From: Novosphingobium hassiacum
GTDB taxonomy: Bacteria > Pseudomonadota > Alphaproteobacteria > Sphingomonadales > Sphingomonadaceae
Direction of reading: 5' to 3'
DNA: 64,000 nucleotides
Assembly: GCF_014196055.1 (NCBI RefSeq)
Contig: NZ_JACICY010000006.1
Span: 186,001 to 250,000 of the forward strand
The notes beneath the pieces were generated by a model. It was not told the origin of the DNA. It did not search any database and was given only the letters and a program-made list of their open reading frames with translations. A program made the position numbers and the translations under genes. Shown here piece after piece: positions 62,711 through 64,000 of the stretch (the stretch's first letter is position 1; each line of letters opens with the position of its first letter).

Positions 62711-63173
62711 CGATGCTCCGGGCCTTGCAAGGCTGAGCATGAGCCTGCCGTCGGCGCTGTTCCGCCAGCTCGACAACATGGTCGAGGAACGAGGGCTTCC
62801 GTCGCGCTCGCAATTGATCGCCGAATTGATCCGTCAGGCACTGGCCGAGCACGAGGCTTTTACGCGCCCCGAGGAGATGCTCGCGGGCACGATCACCATT
62901 GTCTACCGGGGTGATCGTGGACGCGTGCGGCACCAGCTGGCGCAAACGCAGGCCGACTACCTCAAGGAGGTCATCTCCTCGCAGCATGTATTCCTCGAGG
63001 ACGACCAGTCGCTGGAGGTGTTGCTGGTCCAAGGGCCTGCCGCGCTGCTCAAGGAGCTGTGCGACGCGCTGCGCAAGGTGCGCGGCGTCCACCAGCTCCA
63101 GCTCGTCACGACCACTGCTCTCCTGCCGCCGCTCTATGAGCAGGAAGGCGAAAGCGCGAAGGAAACCGCATGA
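62703..63173 (+). CDS. NikR-like ribbon-helix-helix regulator with degenerate nickel site
   Basis: 156 residues. N-terminal ribbon-helix-helix (ARLSMSLPSALFRQLDNMVEERG, about 9-31) and a C-terminal ACT-like NikR domain (GTITIVYRGDRGRV ... ADYLKEVISSQHVFLEDDQSLEVLLVQG). Compared with E. coli NikR ligands His76, His87, His89 and Cys95, the equivalents at a constant offset of 8 are Ala84, His95, Phe97 and Ser103; only one is kept. It is therefore unlikely to sense nickel the usual way. Located within the operon, between the ATPase and DUF1989 genes, with overlapping ends. Confidence 0.88.
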   Translation: MSSDAPGLARLSMSLPSALFRQLDNMVEERGLPSRSQLIAELIRQALAEHEAFTRPEEMLAGTITIVYRGDRGRVRHQLAQTQADYLKEVISSQHVFLEDDQSLEVLLVQGPAALLKELCDALRKVRGVHQLQLVTTTALLPPLYEQEGESAKETA

Positions 63174-63994
63174 CCGAAGTCCTCGCCAATCCATCCGCTG
63201 CCCGTGATCATGCCCGCGCCATGGCCGGTACCGTGGCTGAAGCGATGCCGGTGCTGCCGCCGGTCGCGGACGACCTGCCTGACGGCGTATCGGGCGACGA
63301 CCTGCTGTGGGAAGAGACGGTCGCGGCAGGCGGCTATGCCACGCGGCGGCTGGCGCGCGGGTCACGGCTGCGGCTGATCGACGTGAAGGGCGACGCTTGT
63401 GCATCGCTGCTGGTGTTCAACGCCGAGATGCCGACGGAGCGGCTCAATGTGGCTGACACGGTCAAGATCCAGTGGAACGCCTATCTGGGCGCAGGCAAGC
63501 TGCTGCTGTCCGACATGGGCCGAGCAATGATGAGCTTTGTCGAGGACACGGCGGAAACGCACGACACGTTCTGTGGCACATCGAATGCTGCAACCAATGC
63601 TGCGAAATACGGCAGCGGAATGAACAGCGGCCCCTGCCCCAACGGGCGCGACCGCTTCCTGCTGGGTTCAGCAAAACATGGCCTCACGCGCCGCGATGTC
63701 CATCCATGCGTAACGCTGTTCAAGGGCACGAAGATCGAGCCGGATGGTGCGATCGTGCCGCAAGTCGGGCCGTTTGCCCCGGGCCGGACAGTGGTGCTGC
63801 GTGCCGAGATGGACGTGATCGTGGTGATCGCGAACTGCCCACACGTACTTGACCCACGCGATAGCTATACGGTGACACCGCTGCGTGTAACTGCGTGGCG
63901 CGGGCCAGTCACCCCGCCCGACGATCCCATCCGCAATGCGACGCCCGAGGGCCTGCGCGCCTTCGAGAACGTCGAAGATTATTTCCGCCGCTGA
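63170..63994 (+). CDS. DUF1989 (urea carboxylase-associated) protein
   Basis: 274 residues of the UAAP/DUF1989 family, which contains the carboxyguanidine deiminase subunits (CgdA/CgdB) of guanidine catabolism. Core motifs are VKGDACASLLVFNAEMPTERLN, DTFCGTSN, GPCPNGRDRFL, RRDVHPCVTLFKG and ANCPHVLDPR, with conserved Cys/His that probably bind metal. ATG overlaps the regulator stop by four bases (ATGA). The next gene's ribosome-binding site (AGGA) follows right after the stop, so the operon continues past the window. Confidence 0.88.
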   Translation: MTEVLANPSAARDHARAMAGTVAEAMPVLPPVADDLPDGVSGDDLLWEETVAAGGYATRRLARGSRLRLIDVKGDACASLLVFNAEMPTERLNVADTVKIQWNAYLGAGKLLLSDMGRAMMSFVEDTAETHDTFCGTSNAATNAAKYGSGMNSGPCPNGRDRFLLGSAKHGLTRRDVHPCVTLFKGTKIEPDGAIVPQVGPFAPGRTVVLRAEMDVIVVIANCPHVLDPRDSYTVTPLRVTAWRGPVTPPDDPIRNATPEGLRAFENVEDYFRR

Positions 63995-64000
63995 ACAGGA

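Overview
The window is a high-GC, gene-dense alphaproteobacterial chromosome segment, most likely from a sphingomonad (Novosphingobium-like; inferred from gene content and order, not from a marker-gene comparison). Pointers are a MucR-type regulator, a class II DAHP synthase, a Tol-Pal operon next to a split histidine operon, a large TonB-dependent receptor and the short GC-rich hairpin repeats scattered between genes. No rRNA, CRISPR array, insertion sequence or prophage was seen; there is one tRNA (Gln, TTG anticodon).

Layout. 1-4770: Tol-Pal envelope operon (ybgC-tolQ-tolR-tolA-tolB-pal, all minus). 4865-10149: histidine genes on the minus strand (hisB-hisH-hisA-hisF-hisE plus hinT), interrupted by a GH130 glycosidase/phosphorylase and a tiny PEP-CTERM-like protein. 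10234-12462: sspB-like gene, small unknowns and gmk. 12606-22331: acyl-CoA catabolism, with a minus-strand set (two acyl-CoA dehydrogenases and an SDR) diverging from a plus-strand set (SDR, MFS/GPH transporter, acyl-CoA dehydrogenase, Zn-alcohol dehydrogenase, APH-type kinase). The last set looks like a split version of mammalian ACAD10/ACAD11 and of the bacterial Lva 4-hydroxyacyl-CoA route. 23222-33313: DAHP synthase, a three-gene TadG/TadE cluster, an M16 peptidase, an FKBP-type isomerase, Nfu, TsaB and RimI. 33466-39251: MucR-like regulator, Fur, PlsC-like acyltransferase, miaB-phoH-ybeY-corC. 39261-49522: two regulators, hisN, prs, nadE, gltX, glmS. 49523-51443: a small accessory patch (repeats, RelE/XRE toxin-antitoxin pair, orphan HsdR-N-type nuclease) between glmS and glmU. 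51563-55930: glmU, gph, topoisomerase IB, YghU-type GST, tRNA-Gln.

55947-64000 is the most interesting stretch. A TonB-dependent receptor diverges from a tightly coupled operon encoding a lipoprotein substrate-binding protein, an ABC permease, an ABC ATPase, a NikR-like ribbon-helix-helix regulator and a DUF1989 (urea carboxylase-associated) protein; the operon probably runs on past the window. DUF1989 proteins belong to the guanidine/'urea' carboxylase pathway, so the set is predicted to import and degrade guanidine or a related C-N compound. The NikR-like protein has lost three of the four nickel ligands of E. coli NikR. Two inverted repeats of identical arm sequence (TATTAC/GTAATA) and identical 26-bp length lie in the divergent intergenic region, one on each gene's side. 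This suggests a nickel-independent NikR-fold switch controlling both the outer-membrane receptor and the transporter.

Other regulatory structures visible by eye are a promoter bracketed by two TGCGAA-N3-TTCGCA boxes before an unknown gene (45719-45776), tandem palindromes overlapping the toxin-antitoxin promoter (50539-50568), a palindrome at the mucR-like promoter and a dyad in the hisN/AraC divergent region.
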